Shown: one piece after another, positions 21,100-31,690 of the stretch
Layout: every line of letters starts with the position of its first letter
Numbering within the stretch: position 1 is the stretch's first letter
Assembly: GCF_018847975.1 (NCBI RefSeq)
Contig: NZ_CP072597.1
Span: forward strand, 3,263,001-3,327,000
From: Lysobacter sp. K5869
Lineage (GTDB): Bacteria; Pseudomonadota; Gammaproteobacteria; Xanthomonadales; Xanthomonadaceae
Direction of reading: 5' to 3'
Length of the DNA: 64,000 nucleotides
Made by a program: the position numbers and the translations under genes
The notes under the pieces: model-generated
Database searches by the model: none
Told to the model about the DNA's origin: nothing
What the model saw: the letters and a program-made list of their open reading frames with translations, nothing else

Positions 21100-24000
21100 A
21101 TGACCCCTCTGCCCAGCTTGTTGCCCCGTACCGATCGCGCCGGTGCGGCGCGCCGGCCTGCCTTGAAGCCGCTGACCGCCGCCCTCGCGGTGCTGTGCGC
21201 GGCGCTGGCCGCGCCGCCGGGCCATAGCCAGATCGTGGCCGCGCCGGACGCGCCCGGCGGGCAGCGGCCGGTGGTGTTGACCGCGCCCAACGGCGTGCCG
21301 CTGGTGAACATCCAGACCCCGTCGGCGGCCGGCGTCAGCCGCAACGTCTATCAGCAGTTCAACGTCGACGCGCAGGGCGCGATCCTCAACAACAGCCGCA
21401 CCAACGCGCAGACCCAGCTCGGCGGCTGGGTCCAGGGCAATCCGTATCTGGCCGGCGGCGGCGCGCGGATCATCCTCAACGAAGTCAACGGCGGCGATCC
21501 CAGCCGCCTGCGCGGCTATCTGGAAGTCGCCGGCCAGCGCGCCGAAGTGGTGATCGCCAATCCGGCCGGCATCTCGGTGGACGGCGGCGGCTTCATCAAC
21601 GCCAGCCGCGCCACCCTGACCACCGGCACGCCGCAGCTCAGCGCGATCGGCGGGCTCGACGGCTTCCTGGTGCGCGGCGGCACGATCCGCATCGAAGGCA
21701 AGGGCCTGGACCTGAGCCGCACCGATTACGCCGCGATCCTGGCGCGCGCGGTGCAGGCCAACGCCGGCATCTGGGCCGGCGAGCTCAAGGTGGTGACCGG
21801 CGCCAACCGCATCGACGCCGATCACCGCGTGGCCGAGACCGTGGCCGGCAGCGGCGCCGCGCCGGCCTACGCGCTCGACGTGGCCGCGCTGGGCGGCATG
21901 TACGCCGGCAAGATCGCCTTGATCGGCACCGAAGCGGGCCTGGGCGTGCGCAACGCCGGCACCGTGCAGGCCGCCGCGCAAGCCGGCGTCGCGTTGGCGG
22001 GCGCGGGGCAACTCGTGGTCACCAGCGCCGGCCGCCTGGAAAACCTCGGCACGCTGCAGGGCGCCAGCGACGCGAACCTCAGCGCGAGCGCGCTGAGCAA
22101 CGGCGGGCGCGTGTCCAGCGGCGGCAACCTCAAGATCGCCACCCAAGGCGATCTGAGCAACGCGGCGGCGGGCAAGGGCGGCGTCATCGAAGGCGGGCGG
22201 CTGGACCTGGGCAGCGCCGCCGGCGATCTCGACAACCGCGGCGGCACCTTGCGCCAGACCAGCGCCGCGGGCTTGGTGTTGAACGCGCCGAAGCTGAGCA
22301 ACGCCGGCGGCACGATCGGCCGCGAGCCGATCGCGCAGACGCCGAACCCGGGCACCGATCCGGGCACGCCGGGTGGCGGCACGCCCGGCGGCGGCACCCC
22401 GGGCGGCGGGACGCCCGGCACGGGCACGCCGGGCGGCGAACCCGGCGGCGGCATCGTCGTGCCGCCGTACGTGCCGGCCTCGCCCGGCGCGATCGCGGCG
22501 GCGGGGGCGGTGCGCAACGACGGCGGGCGGATTTACCTCGGCGGCGCGATCGAACTCAACAGCGCCGACCTCGACAACCGCGGCGGCAGCCTCAGCGTCG
22601 CGCGCATGAACCTGATCCAGCCGCGCTTCGACAACCGCGGCGGCACGCTCGACGTCAGCGAGGCGTTCAACGCCCGCGTCGAGCAGTTCGACAACCGCGG
22701 CGGCAAGCTCAACGCCGGCCGCCTGAACATCGCCGCCAGCGGCGACGTGCTCAACGAAGGCGGCAGCTTGAGCAGCGGCGGCGACGCCGCGCTGGAGGCC
22801 GGCGGCCGCTTCGACAACGCGCGCGGCGCGTTGACCGCGACCGGGACGCTCGCCATCGCGGCGGCCGGCGCGGTCGACAACCGCGGCGGCACGCTCGCGG
22901 CCAATCGCGACTTCGCGCTCGCCGCCGGCGCGCTCGCCAATGCCGGCGGCGCGATCCAGTCGGCGCAGGGCGATGCGCGCCTGAGCCTCGCCGGCGCGTT
23001 CGACAACGGCGACGGCCAGATCGCCGCGGCGCGCGACTTGAGCGTGACGGCGCGCGAGGCGAGCCACCGCGGCCAGCTGCGCGCGGGCAACGACGCGTCG
23101 CTGACGTTCTCCGCGGGCCTGAGCAACGACGGCGCGATCACCGCCGGGCGTCATCTGAACCTGTCCGCCGGCAGTTTGAGCGGCGGCGCCGGCGGCGTGC
23201 TCGGCGCCGGCGTGCAGGCCGACGGCAAGCTCGGCGCGGCCGGCGATCTCAGCGTGCGCACCAGCGGCGCGTTGGCCGCGCACGGCACCCAACTCGCGGC
23301 CGGCGGCGCCACGCTCGACGGCGGCGCTGGCGTGGACGTGTCCGGCGGCCAGACCAGCGCCGCGAACGTGGTCCTGCGCGCGCGCCAGGGCGACGTGAAC
23401 GCGCGCAAGGCCAACGTGGTCGCCAGCGGCCGCCTGAGCGTCGAGGCCGACGCCGCCGACTCGCAATCGCTGCTCAACGAAGGCGGCCGGCTGCAGGCCG
23501 GACAGCTCGATCTGCGCGCCGGCGTCGTGCGCAACAACCAAGGCGGCGAGATCGTCCAGACCGGCACCGCCGCCGCGCTCATCGCCGCGCGCGGCGCGCT
23601 CAGCAACGACGGCGGCCGCATCGCCGTCAACGCGACCGATCTGAGCCTGCTCGGCGCGAGCATCGGCAACGCCGGCGGCAAGATCGAGCACGCCGGCAGC
23701 GGCGCGCTGAAGATCGCCGGCGGCCGTTTCGACGGCGACAACGGCCAGATCGCCGCCAACGGCGCGCTCTTGGTCGATCTGAGCGGCGCGTTCCATCACG
23801 ACGGCGGCAAGGCCGGCGCCAAGCAGGTGTCGATCCAGGCCGGTTCCTTGAGCAACCGCGGCGGCCAGATCGTCCACAGCGGCGACGGCGAAGCGCGGGT
23901 GAGCGTGGCCGGCGCGCTCGACAACGACGGAGGCGCGATCGCCGCCAACGCCGCCGCGCGCATCCAGGCCAACAGCCTGAGCAACCGCGGCGGCAGCCTG

Positions 24001-27000
24001 CGCGCGGCGGAAAACTCCGATCTGCGCATCGACGTGGCGCAGACCCTGGACAACGGCGGCAACGGCGACATCGCCGCCGGCCGCGACACGCTGCTGCGCG
24101 CCGGCGCGATCGACAACCGCGGCGGCCGCATCGCCGCGGTCGGCGATCTCGACGTGGACGCGCGCACGGCGCTGAGCAACGCCGGCGGCACGCTCGCGGC
24201 CAACGGCAACACGCGCTTGTCGGCCGAGCGCCTGGACAACAGCGGCGGCACCCTCGCCGCGGTGCGCGGCGGCTTGCAGGTCGCCACCGCGTCGGCGACG
24301 CGCAACGACGGCGGCAAGCTGCAGGCCGGCGGCGCGGTGACCTTGAACAACGGCGGTTTCAGCAACGTGGGCGGGCAGGTGTTCGGCGACAGCGTGTCGA
24401 TCGACACCCGCGGCCAGGCGCTGGACAACCGCGGCAAGGGCGTGATCGCCGCGACCCAGGGCATGGACCTGCGCTCGGGCGCGCTCGACAACGACACCGG
24501 CCTGATCCAATCCGGCAAGGCGCTGCGCATCGACACCGGCGGCGCGAGCCTGACCAACACCCACGCCGCCGGCGGCTTCAACGGGCAGGGCGGCATCAGC
24601 AGCGGCGACACGCTGACGCTCGTCACCGGCGCGTTCGACAACCGCGCCGGCTCGATCGCCGCCAAGCGCGCGCTGCAGGCCGACACCGGCGCGTTCCTCA
24701 ACCGCGACGGCGGCACGGTGCTGGGCGAGGCGGGCGTCGTGGTCGACACGCACGGCGCGGGCTACGACAACCGCGGCGGCCAGACCCTGGCCAAGGGCGA
24801 TCTGACCTTGCGCGCCGGCGCCATCGACAACACCGGCGCACTGATCCGCTCGCTCGGCATCGCCTCGCTGCAAGCCGGCAGCGTGATCAACGCCGCGACC
24901 CAGGGCGCCGGCCAAGGCATCGAAGGGCGCGACGTGATCGTCGTGGCGAGCGCGCTGGACAACCGCAACGGCGCGATCCGCGCCGACCGCAACGCCACCC
25001 TCGTCGGCGGCGGCCGGATCGACAACGGCGGCGGGCTGATGTCGGCCGGCGACACCTTGGCGATCCTCGACCCCAACCGCGCCATCCCCGGCGCCAAGAC
25101 GCTGGAACTGGTCAACACCGGCGGCACCTTGGTCGCCGACAAGAACCTGCTGATCGACGCGGCCGGTTTCAGCGGCGACGGCCGGGTGCTGTCGAACCAG
25201 GACCTGAGCATCGCGCTGAGCCGCGACGTGACCCAGACCGGCGAAGTCGCCGCCAACGGCGACCTGCGCTACGCCACCGCCGGCACCTTGATCCAACAAG
25301 GCAAGCTGGCGGCGGGCCGGACCCTAACCGTCAACGCCGCCACCCTCGACAACCGCGCCGGCGCCGAGATCGTCGGCGGCACCACCGTCGTCGGCGCCGG
25401 CCACGTCGTCAACCGCGGCCTGATCGACGGCCGCGACACCCGCATCGACGCCGGCACGCTCGACAACATCGGCACCGGCCGCATCTACGGCGACACCGTG
25501 TCGATCGGCGCGGGCACGATCAACAACGACGCCGAAACCGTCGGCGGCGCGATCAAGGCCGGCACCATCGCCGCGCGCGCCAACCTCGACATCGGCGCGG
25601 GGACGATCAACAACCGCGAGCATGCGTTGATCTTCAGCGGTGGCGACATGGTCATCGGCGGCGCGCTCGACGCGCAGCGCCGCGCCACCGGCCGCGGCGC
25701 GACGCTCAACAACCTCAGCGCCGAGATCGAGTCGCTGGGCGACATGGCCATCGCCATGGCCCAGATCAACAATCACGACGTGCACCTGCGCAAGGGGCCG
25801 ACGACCCATCCGGCCAAGCCGCCGCTGATCGCGATCGCGCCGATCGGCGGCGACCGCATGTACCTGCCGGAGGAAGTCATCTATGCGCCGGGTTCGCCGT
25901 TCGTTTACGAGCGCAATCCCGACGGTACGCCCGGCCGCCTGCTGTCCAGCGAGGGCTACGGTCTTTGGACCACGGTTTACGCGGTGACCGAGGACACCGC
26001 GGTCGACGCCGATCCTTCGCGCATCGTCTCCGGCGGCGACATGCTGCTGGACGGCAGCGTGCACAACCGCAGCAGCCGGATCGTCGCCGGCGGCGATCTG
26101 GTCGCCGTCGGCGGGATCTCGAACGAGGGGCTCAACGGCGATCGCAACATCAAGCGGGTCTTCACCGTCATCAACCACGAAGGCAAGCTGGTCGGCGGCG
26201 GGGCTTTGTCCGACATCAACGAGACCTTCGAGCTCAACAAGTACGAGCCGCAGCGCAACGTCAACGCGGTGCAGGGCTACAACCCGGGCGCCGCCGGCGC
26301 GACCGGCGTGAACGCCGCGACCGGCGGCGCGGGAGCGGTCGGCGGCGCCGGCGCGCAGGCCATGATCGAAGTGCCCGCCAACGTCGGCGGCGTCTCCCGC
26401 GCATCCGGCGCGGCGGCCGGTGCCGCCAACGGCGCGGCCGGCGGCGCCGGCACCGACGGCGCGGCGTCCGTGCCGATGGTCGTGCGCACTCGTTCGCCCG
26501 ACGCCACGGTCCCGCGCGCCAGCCTGTTCGGCCTGCGCCCGGATTCGGCCAGCCGTTACCTGATCGAAACCGATCCGCGCTTCACCGATCAGCGCCGCTG
26601 GCTCAGCAGCGACTATCTGCTCAGCCGGCTCGGCATGGACGGCAACCTGACGCAAAAGCGCTTGGGCGACGGGTTCTACGAACAAAAGCTGATCCGCGAA
26701 CAGATCGCCCAGCTCACCGGCTACCGCTATCTGGAAGGATTCGGCAGCGACGAAGCGCAATACGCCGCGCTGATGAACGCCGGCGCCACCTTCGCCGCGC
26801 AGTACGGTCTGCGCCCCGGCGTGGCGCTGAGCGCGGCGCAGATGGCGCAGCTGACCAGCGACATCGTCTGGCTGGTCGAGCAGACCGTGAGCTTGCCCGA
26901 CGGCGGCACCCAACGCGTGCTGGTGCCGCAGGTGTACGTGCGGGTGCGGCCGGGCGACATCGACGGCTCCGGCGCCTTGCTCAGCGGCAACACGACGCGG

Positions 27001-30000
27001 ATCCAGAGCGCGGGCGACCTGGTCAACACCAGCACCATCGCCGGGCGCCAATTGCTGGCGATCAACGCCCAGAACATCGACAACCTCGGCGGGCGCCTCG
27101 ACGGCGGCCAGGTCAACCTCAACGCGCGCAACGATCTGAACAACCTCGGCGGCAGCATCACCGCGCGCGATGCGGCGATCCTGACGGCGGGCAACGACAT
27201 CAACCTGCGCACCACCACCCGCGATGCGACCGGCCTGTTGACCGGCAGCAACATCGATCGGGTCGCCAGCATCTACGTCGCCAATCCCGGCGGGATCTTG
27301 CTGGCCTCGGCCGGCCGCGACGTGAATCTGGCCGCCGCGCAAGTGGCCAACGCCGGCGCGGGCAGCCGCACCCTGGTCAACGCCGGGCGCGACGTCAATC
27401 TGGGCACGGTGACCGAAGGCTATTCGGCCTACGCCACCGGCCGCAGCGGCAACACCCGCGCCAGCGGCATCGCCGCGCACACCAACGAGGTCGGCTCGAC
27501 GATTCTCGGCGGCGGCAGCGTCGCGATCGCCGCGGGCCACGACGTCAACGCGCGGGCCGCCCAGGTCGGCGCGCTCGGAACCTTGGCCGTCAACGCCGGC
27601 AACGACATCCGCATCGATGTCGGCACCCGCGCCGATTCGGTGCTGACCACGCAAGAGTCCTCCGGCCGCAAGATGCTGGTGCGCAGCAGCAGTTCCAAGC
27701 TCGACGTCGAAAACAGCGTCGGCGCGATCGGCAGCCGCCTGTCCGGCCAGGACGTGATCCTTTCGGCCGGCAACGACCTGATCGTGCGCGGCAGCGAAGT
27801 CGCGGCCGAACGTCAGGCCGTGCTCAGCGCCGGCCGCGACGTGCGCATCGAAAGCGCGCAGGAGTACAAGCAGACCGCGAGTTTCTCCTCCAGCAAGAGC
27901 AGCGGGCTGTCGCGCGGCATCGCCGAGGGCATCAACTACACCAGCAACAAGGCCAGCCAGTACAAGATCGGCAACGGCGTCAGCCAGGTCGGCAGCACCA
28001 TCGCCGGCGCCGACATCAGCATCGACGCCGGCCGCGACGCGCAGATCGTGGCGAGCAAAGTGCTGGCCGACCGCAACGTGGCCATCGCCGCCGGCCGCAA
28101 TATCGACATCCTGGCCGCCTACGACACCAACAACACGATCGCGGCCAGCGACAAGAACGACCTCAGCCGCAACCTCAAGCCGGGCGCGGCGCCCAGCCAG
28201 ACCTTGTACAGCCGCACGTACAAGGGCGAGGACGGCACCGGCCAGACCAGCAAGGCGGTGACCAGCACGATCAGCGCCACCGGCGGCAGCGTTTCCCTGA
28301 TCGCCGGCGTGGACGGCAAGTACCGCGGCACGGGGCAGGGCAACGTCACCAGCGAGGGCGCCAACCTGCTGGCCAAGGACCGGGTCAGCATTTCCGGCAA
28401 CGCGGTCAACCTGATGGCGGCGACGTCCACCGAGCTGAGCACCAAGCACAGCCGAAGCACCGGCCACACCGTCGGCGCGGAACTGTCCGGCACCGTCGGC
28501 GGCAAGATCACCGCGCTGTACAAGCAGATCGAAAAGGCGCGCACTTCCACCGACGAGCGCGAGCAAGCCGCGGCGGCGCTGAAGGCCGGTTACGACGCTT
28601 ACAAATTCGCCAACGACGGCATCGGCAAGAAAGTCGCCGGCGGCGTGGATCAGGCGGCGATCGACAAGGCGGTGGCCGCGGGCAGCACCGACGCGGCGAT
28701 GGCCAATTCGCCGTCCGGCGCGGCGTTCGGCGTCAGCGTCAGCGAGAGCCGCACCCGCTCGCGCGAGGACAGCGCCAGCGCCAGCACCCGCCAGCGAGGC
28801 ACCGAGATCCAGGCCGGGCGCATCGACATCACCGCGCGCGAAAGCGACATCAATATCCAGGGCGGCAAGCTGCAGGCGAGCGACATCCTCCTGGACGCCG
28901 CGCGCGACGTGAACCTGTTCGCGGCGCAGAACACCTCGGCCACCCTGGGCACCAGTTCCGGCAGTTCCTTCGGCGGCGGCGCCACGTTCGGCTTCGGCTC
29001 GCAGAACGGCGTGAGCATCCAAGTCAGCATGGGCGGCAGCCGCGGCCGCACCACCGGCTTCGAGGTCGTCCACGACAACACCCGGGTGACCGCGACCGAT
29101 TCGCTGACCATCAAGAGCGGCCGCGACACCAATCTGCGCGGCGCGCAGTTGGCGGGAGAAACCGTCAAGCTCGATGTGGGCCGCGATCTCAACATCGAAA
29201 CGCTGCAGGACGTCACCCAGTTCTCCAGCGACAAGAGCAGCCGCGGCCTCGACCTGAGCCTGTGCATTCCGCCGATCTGCTACGGCCAGTTCATCGACAG
29301 CGCGAGCATCAAGTATTCGAGCGAATCGGTCGATCACAACTACCGCAGCGCCGGCGGCCAAAGCGGCATCACCGCCGGCAGCGGCGGCTACGACATCCGC
29401 GTGCGCGGCAATACCGATCTGGTCGGCGGCGCCATCGTCAGCACCGCGGCGCCGGACAAGAATCTGCTGACCACCGCCAGCCTGACCAGCCGCGACCTGC
29501 AGAACCTGCAGAACACCAACTCCTCCAGCACCAGTCTGGGCCTGAGCTTCAGTTCCGGCTCCAACGCTTATGTCCAGGGCCCGAGCCTCAGCGATCAGCT
29601 GATCTCCAACGCGTCCAGGAATGTGCGCTCGAACCTGGCCGCCGGCAGCAACGGTTTGCCGGCCGACGGCGAGCAGCGCAGCCAGACCCTGAGCGTGATC
29701 GGCCCCGGCCGCGTCGTCGTCACCGGCACCGGCAACGCCGAAATCGACGGCCGCAGCGCCGAGACCGTCGCGACGGTCACCGCGCGCGACCCCAAGACCG
29801 CGCACGATCCGCTCAAGAACACGCTGACCCTGCAGCAAGCCGCGGAGATTCCCAAGCGGCAGAAAGAGGCGGCCGAGCGTCAGGCGCTGGCGGACAAGGT
29901 CGGCGGCGTGATTTCCGGCGCCATCGGCGACATCAGCGGCGCGTTGAACAAGGAGCTGCAGGATCAGGAGAACAAGCGCGCCGAGTTGGCCAAGGAAGAT

Positions 30001-31641
30001 GCGCGCAAGATCAGCTCCTGGGCCGACGGCTCGATTGAAAAGACGGCGATGCATAGTCTGGCCGGCTTCATTCAGGCCAAGATCGCACAAGGCAATCTTG
30101 TGGCCGGTGCGGCCACCGGCGCGCTTAACGAACAATTGGCGCCGGAGATGGCGAAGCTGCTGCTGGGCCTTGGGGTCGAGCGCGACAGCGTCACGTTCAA
30201 GGAACTGATGAAGATCGGTTCGACCTTGCTCGGCGTCGCCGTCGGCACCGCCGCCGGCGGGCGCACCGACGTGGAGATCAACGCGGCGGTGGCCAGCAAC
30301 GGCACCGCGCAGAACTTCCTCAAGCACGATCAGGTCGCGCAGATGAAGCGCGAGTTCGACGACTGCAAGGCCCAGGGCAACGCCTGCGGCGACGAACAGA
30401 TCAAGGCGATCGCCAGCCGCTACATGGCGCTGTCGCAGCAAAACATCGATAAGGTGCGCGCCTACATCCGCGCCGGCGACGTCGCCGCGGTGGCGGCGCT
30501 GGAAGGGCAGGCCGCGACCGCCGCAGCGGTCGACGACGCGATTCCGTTCGGCTACGGCGATGTGTCCAAGGTGTTCCAGGGCTGGCAGAACAACGTCAAT
30601 TTGCTGGGCACGGTCGGCGGCGTCGGCGCGATCGGCGGGACCGATGTGCAGCAGGCGACCGAGGTCGCGCAGTTCCGCCGCGATTACTGCGTCGGCATCA
30701 GCAGCGGCGCCTGCGATGCGAAAGTGCAGCAGGCGCTCGACGATCGCGCCACCCGCTACTGGACGCTGACGGGGATCAGCGCGAGCGTGCAGATCGCGGT
30801 GCCGCTCGCGGTGCGAGCGGTCGGTGGGCTGCGGCCGCCGGCGCCGACATCGGCGCCGACCCCGACGAGCGTGGGCTCGGTCCGCGTCGGCGACCGCGAC
30901 GTCGAAGTCGCCGGCCGCGGCCCGGTGATGCTTCGCCGCAATCCCGAAACCGGAGTCTACGAACCACTGGAAGAAGTGCCCGTGGCCGTTCCCGGCCCCG
31001 GCTTGCCGGTGCCGCGGCCCGGCACGCAAACGCCTCCGGCCACGACTCCCGCGTTGCCGGCGCCGGCCGGCTACGTGATCATGCCGATGCGCGATTCCAG
31101 CGGAACCTCGATCCCGGTGGTGTTGGCCACCGAGAAATTCAGTTGGGGGCCGACGAATCCCAACGATCTGATCGGATCCCAATCGGTCGATCATGAGCGC
31201 GCCGCGGTGCGGTACATCCTGTCGACCGAACAGGTGGTGACGATACTGGATACCCGGTCGTCCAACGCTAACGGCTTCGACCCTTCCTATATCAAGAAAA
31301 CGCCGGAAGGCGGCTATCAATTGGTTCTGGTCGAGGACAAGTCCGGGCGCATGGACGCCATCACGGCCTTCGGCGAAGGCCACACCGGCGAACAACAGCT
31401 GATCAAGAATCTGGACGCGATGCGTGCCTATATCCTCGCCGACAAGAATCTGTCCGAACCGGCTCGGATTTCCGCTATCGACCAGATCGACCGGCGCACC
31501 TTCCAGGTTCAGTTGTTCGTCGGGCCGACCTCCAATCCGCGCCTTTCGACATTGGACAACGCTCGCAAAATGACGCGCGGGACATCGTCGTTGTACAACA
31601 TCGTCGTACTGCCGCGAGCGCCGGGGGCGATCAAGCAATGA
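21100..31641 (+). CDS. Two-partner secretion exoprotein TpsA (FhaB/CdiA-like)
   Basis: Giant secreted filamentous protein of 3,513 residues, exported by the TpsB encoded next. From the ATG at 21100: signal peptide about 1-43; TPS (haemagglutination activity) domain about 45-170 with NNSRTNAQTQLGGWVQGNPY and NPAGISVDGGGFIN; a Pro/Gly/Thr-rich stretch about 415-455; a long right-handed helix region with dozens of LDNRGG/LSNAGG repeats to about 1560; a conserved CdiA-type block near 1818 (YLIETDPRFTD...KRLGDGFYEQ); a second haemagglutinin-repeat region to about 2900; and a pretoxin-like zone with TAQNFLKHD near 3069, at the place of the CdiA VENN motif. The last 190 residues show E3366, D3394 and E3412-x-K3414, resembling a PD-(D/E)XK nuclease. 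Adhesin or contact toxin are both possible. Confidence 0.93.
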   Translation: MTPLPSLLPRTDRAGAARRPALKPLTAALAVLCAALAAPPGHSQIVAAPDAPGGQRPVVLTAPNGVPLVNIQTPSAAGVSRNVYQQFNVDAQGAILNNSRTNAQTQLGGWVQGNPYLAGGGARIILNEVNGGDPSRLRGYLEVAGQRAEVVIANPAGISVDGGGFINASRATLTTGTPQLSAIGGLDGFLVRGGTIRIEGKGLDLSRTDYAAILARAVQANAGIWAGELKVVTGANRIDADHRVAETVAGSGAAPAYALDVAALGGMYAGKIALIGTEAGLGVRNAGTVQAAAQAGVALAGAGQLVVTSAGRLENLGTLQGASDANLSASALSNGGRVSSGGNLKIATQGDLSNAAAGKGGVIEGGRLDLGSAAGDLDNRGGTLRQTSAAGLVLNAPKLSNAGGTIGREPIAQTPNPGTDPGTPGGGTPGGGTPGGGTPGTGTPGGEPGGGIVVPPYVPASPGAIAAAGAVRNDGGRIYLGGAIELNSADLDNRGGSLSVARMNLIQPRFDNRGGTLDVSEAFNARVEQFDNRGGKLNAGRLNIAASGDVLNEGGSLSSGGDAALEAGGRFDNARGALTATGTLAIAAAGAVDNRGGTLAANRDFALAAGALANAGGAIQSAQGDARLSLAGAFDNGDGQIAAARDLSVTAREASHRGQLRAGNDASLTFSAGLSNDGAITAGRHLNLSAGSLSGGAGGVLGAGVQADGKLGAAGDLSVRTSGALAAHGTQLAAGGATLDGGAGVDVSGGQTSAANVVLRARQGDVNARKANVVASGRLSVEADAADSQSLLNEGGRLQAGQLDLRAGVVRNNQGGEIVQTGTAAALIAARGALSNDGGRIAVNATDLSLLGASIGNAGGKIEHAGSGALKIAGGRFDGDNGQIAANGALLVDLSGAFHHDGGKAGAKQVSIQAGSLSNRGGQIVHSGDGEARVSVAGALDNDGGAIAANAAARIQANSLSNRGGSLRAAENSDLRIDVAQTLDNGGNGDIAAGRDTLLRAGAIDNRGGRIAAVGDLDVDARTALSNAGGTLAANGNTRLSAERLDNSGGTLAAVRGGLQVATASATRNDGGKLQAGGAVTLNNGGFSNVGGQVFGDSVSIDTRGQALDNRGKGVIAATQGMDLRSGALDNDTGLIQSGKALRIDTGGASLTNTHAAGGFNGQGGISSGDTLTLVTGAFDNRAGSIAAKRALQADTGAFLNRDGGTVLGEAGVVVDTHGAGYDNRGGQTLAKGDLTLRAGAIDNTGALIRSLGIASLQAGSVINAATQGAGQGIEGRDVIVVASALDNRNGAIRADRNATLVGGGRIDNGGGLMSAGDTLAILDPNRAIPGAKTLELVNTGGTLVADKNLLIDAAGFSGDGRVLSNQDLSIALSRDVTQTGEVAANGDLRYATAGTLIQQGKLAAGRTLTVNAATLDNRAGAEIVGGTTVVGAGHVVNRGLIDGRDTRIDAGTLDNIGTGRIYGDTVSIGAGTINNDAETVGGAIKAGTIAARANLDIGAGTINNREHALIFSGGDMVIGGALDAQRRATGRGATLNNLSAEIESLGDMAIAMAQINNHDVHLRKGPTTHPAKPPLIAIAPIGGDRMYLPEEVIYAPGSPFVYERNPDGTPGRLLSSEGYGLWTTVYAVTEDTAVDADPSRIVSGGDMLLDGSVHNRSSRIVAGGDLVAVGGISNEGLNGDRNIKRVFTVINHEGKLVGGGALSDINETFELNKYEPQRNVNAVQGYNPGAAGATGVNAATGGAGAVGGAGAQAMIEVPANVGGVSRASGAAAGAANGAAGGAGTDGAASVPMVVRTRSPDATVPRASLFGLRPDSASRYLIETDPRFTDQRRWLSSDYLLSRLGMDGNLTQKRLGDGFYEQKLIREQIAQLTGYRYLEGFGSDEAQYAALMNAGATFAAQYGLRPGVALSAAQMAQLTSDIVWLVEQTVSLPDGGTQRVLVPQVYVRVRPGDIDGSGALLSGNTTRIQSAGDLVNTSTIAGRQLLAINAQNIDNLGGRLDGGQVNLNARNDLNNLGGSITARDAAILTAGNDINLRTTTRDATGLLTGSNIDRVASIYVANPGGILLASAGRDVNLAAAQVANAGAGSRTLVNAGRDVNLGTVTEGYSAYATGRSGNTRASGIAAHTNEVGSTILGGGSVAIAAGHDVNARAAQVGALGTLAVNAGNDIRIDVGTRADSVLTTQESSGRKMLVRSSSSKLDVENSVGAIGSRLSGQDVILSAGNDLIVRGSEVAAERQAVLSAGRDVRIESAQEYKQTASFSSSKSSGLSRGIAEGINYTSNKASQYKIGNGVSQVGSTIAGADISIDAGRDAQIVASKVLADRNVAIAAGRNIDILAAYDTNNTIAASDKNDLSRNLKPGAAPSQTLYSRTYKGEDGTGQTSKAVTSTISATGGSVSLIAGVDGKYRGTGQGNVTSEGANLLAKDRVSISGNAVNLMAATSTELSTKHSRSTGHTVGAELSGTVGGKITALYKQIEKARTSTDEREQAAAALKAGYDAYKFANDGIGKKVAGGVDQAAIDKAVAAGSTDAAMANSPSGAAFGVSVSESRTRSREDSASASTRQRGTEIQAGRIDITARESDINIQGGKLQASDILLDAARDVNLFAAQNTSATLGTSSGSSFGGGATFGFGSQNGVSIQVSMGGSRGRTTGFEVVHDNTRVTATDSLTIKSGRDTNLRGAQLAGETVKLDVGRDLNIETLQDVTQFSSDKSSRGLDLSLCIPPICYGQFIDSASIKYSSESVDHNYRSAGGQSGITAGSGGYDIRVRGNTDLVGGAIVSTAAPDKNLLTTASLTSRDLQNLQNTNSSSTSLGLSFSSGSNAYVQGPSLSDQLISNASRNVRSNLAAGSNGLPADGEQRSQTLSVIGPGRVVVTGTGNAEIDGRSAETVATVTARDPKTAHDPLKNTLTLQQAAEIPKRQKEAAERQALADKVGGVISGAIGDISGALNKELQDQENKRAELAKEDARKISSWADGSIEKTAMHSLAGFIQAKIAQGNLVAGAATGALNEQLAPEMAKLLLGLGVERDSVTFKELMKIGSTLLGVAVGTAAGGRTDVEINAAVASNGTAQNFLKHDQVAQMKREFDDCKAQGNACGDEQIKAIASRYMALSQQNIDKVRAYIRAGDVAAVAALEGQAATAAAVDDAIPFGYGDVSKVFQGWQNNVNLLGTVGGVGAIGGTDVQQATEVAQFRRDYCVGISSGACDAKVQQALDDRATRYWTLTGISASVQIAVPLAVRAVGGLRPPAPTSAPTPTSVGSVRVGDRDVEVAGRGPVMLRRNPETGVYEPLEEVPVAVPGPGLPVPRPGTQTPPATTPALPAPAGYVIMPMRDSSGTSIPVVLATEKFSWGPTNPNDLIGSQSVDHERAAVRYILSTEQVVTILDTRSSNANGFDPSYIKKTPEGGYQLVLVEDKSGRMDAITAFGEGHTGEQQLIKNLDAMRAYILADKNLSEPARISAIDQIDRRTFQVQLFVGPTSNPRLSTLDNARKMTRGTSSLYNIVVLPRAPGAIKQ

Positions 31642-31690
31642 TCCCCGGGTTGCGACAGCATATGAACCAAGGGCTGGGCAGGAACGCGAT

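Noticed and set aside
21085..25299. 1,404-codon minus-strand frame opposite the tpsA 5' part
   Set aside because: Same composition effect; Ala/Gly/Val-rich with no recognisable domain or start signal.
31642..31690. Possible immunity gene between tpsA and tpsB
   Set aside because: Only 49 bases are available and no frame of useful length exists on either strand.
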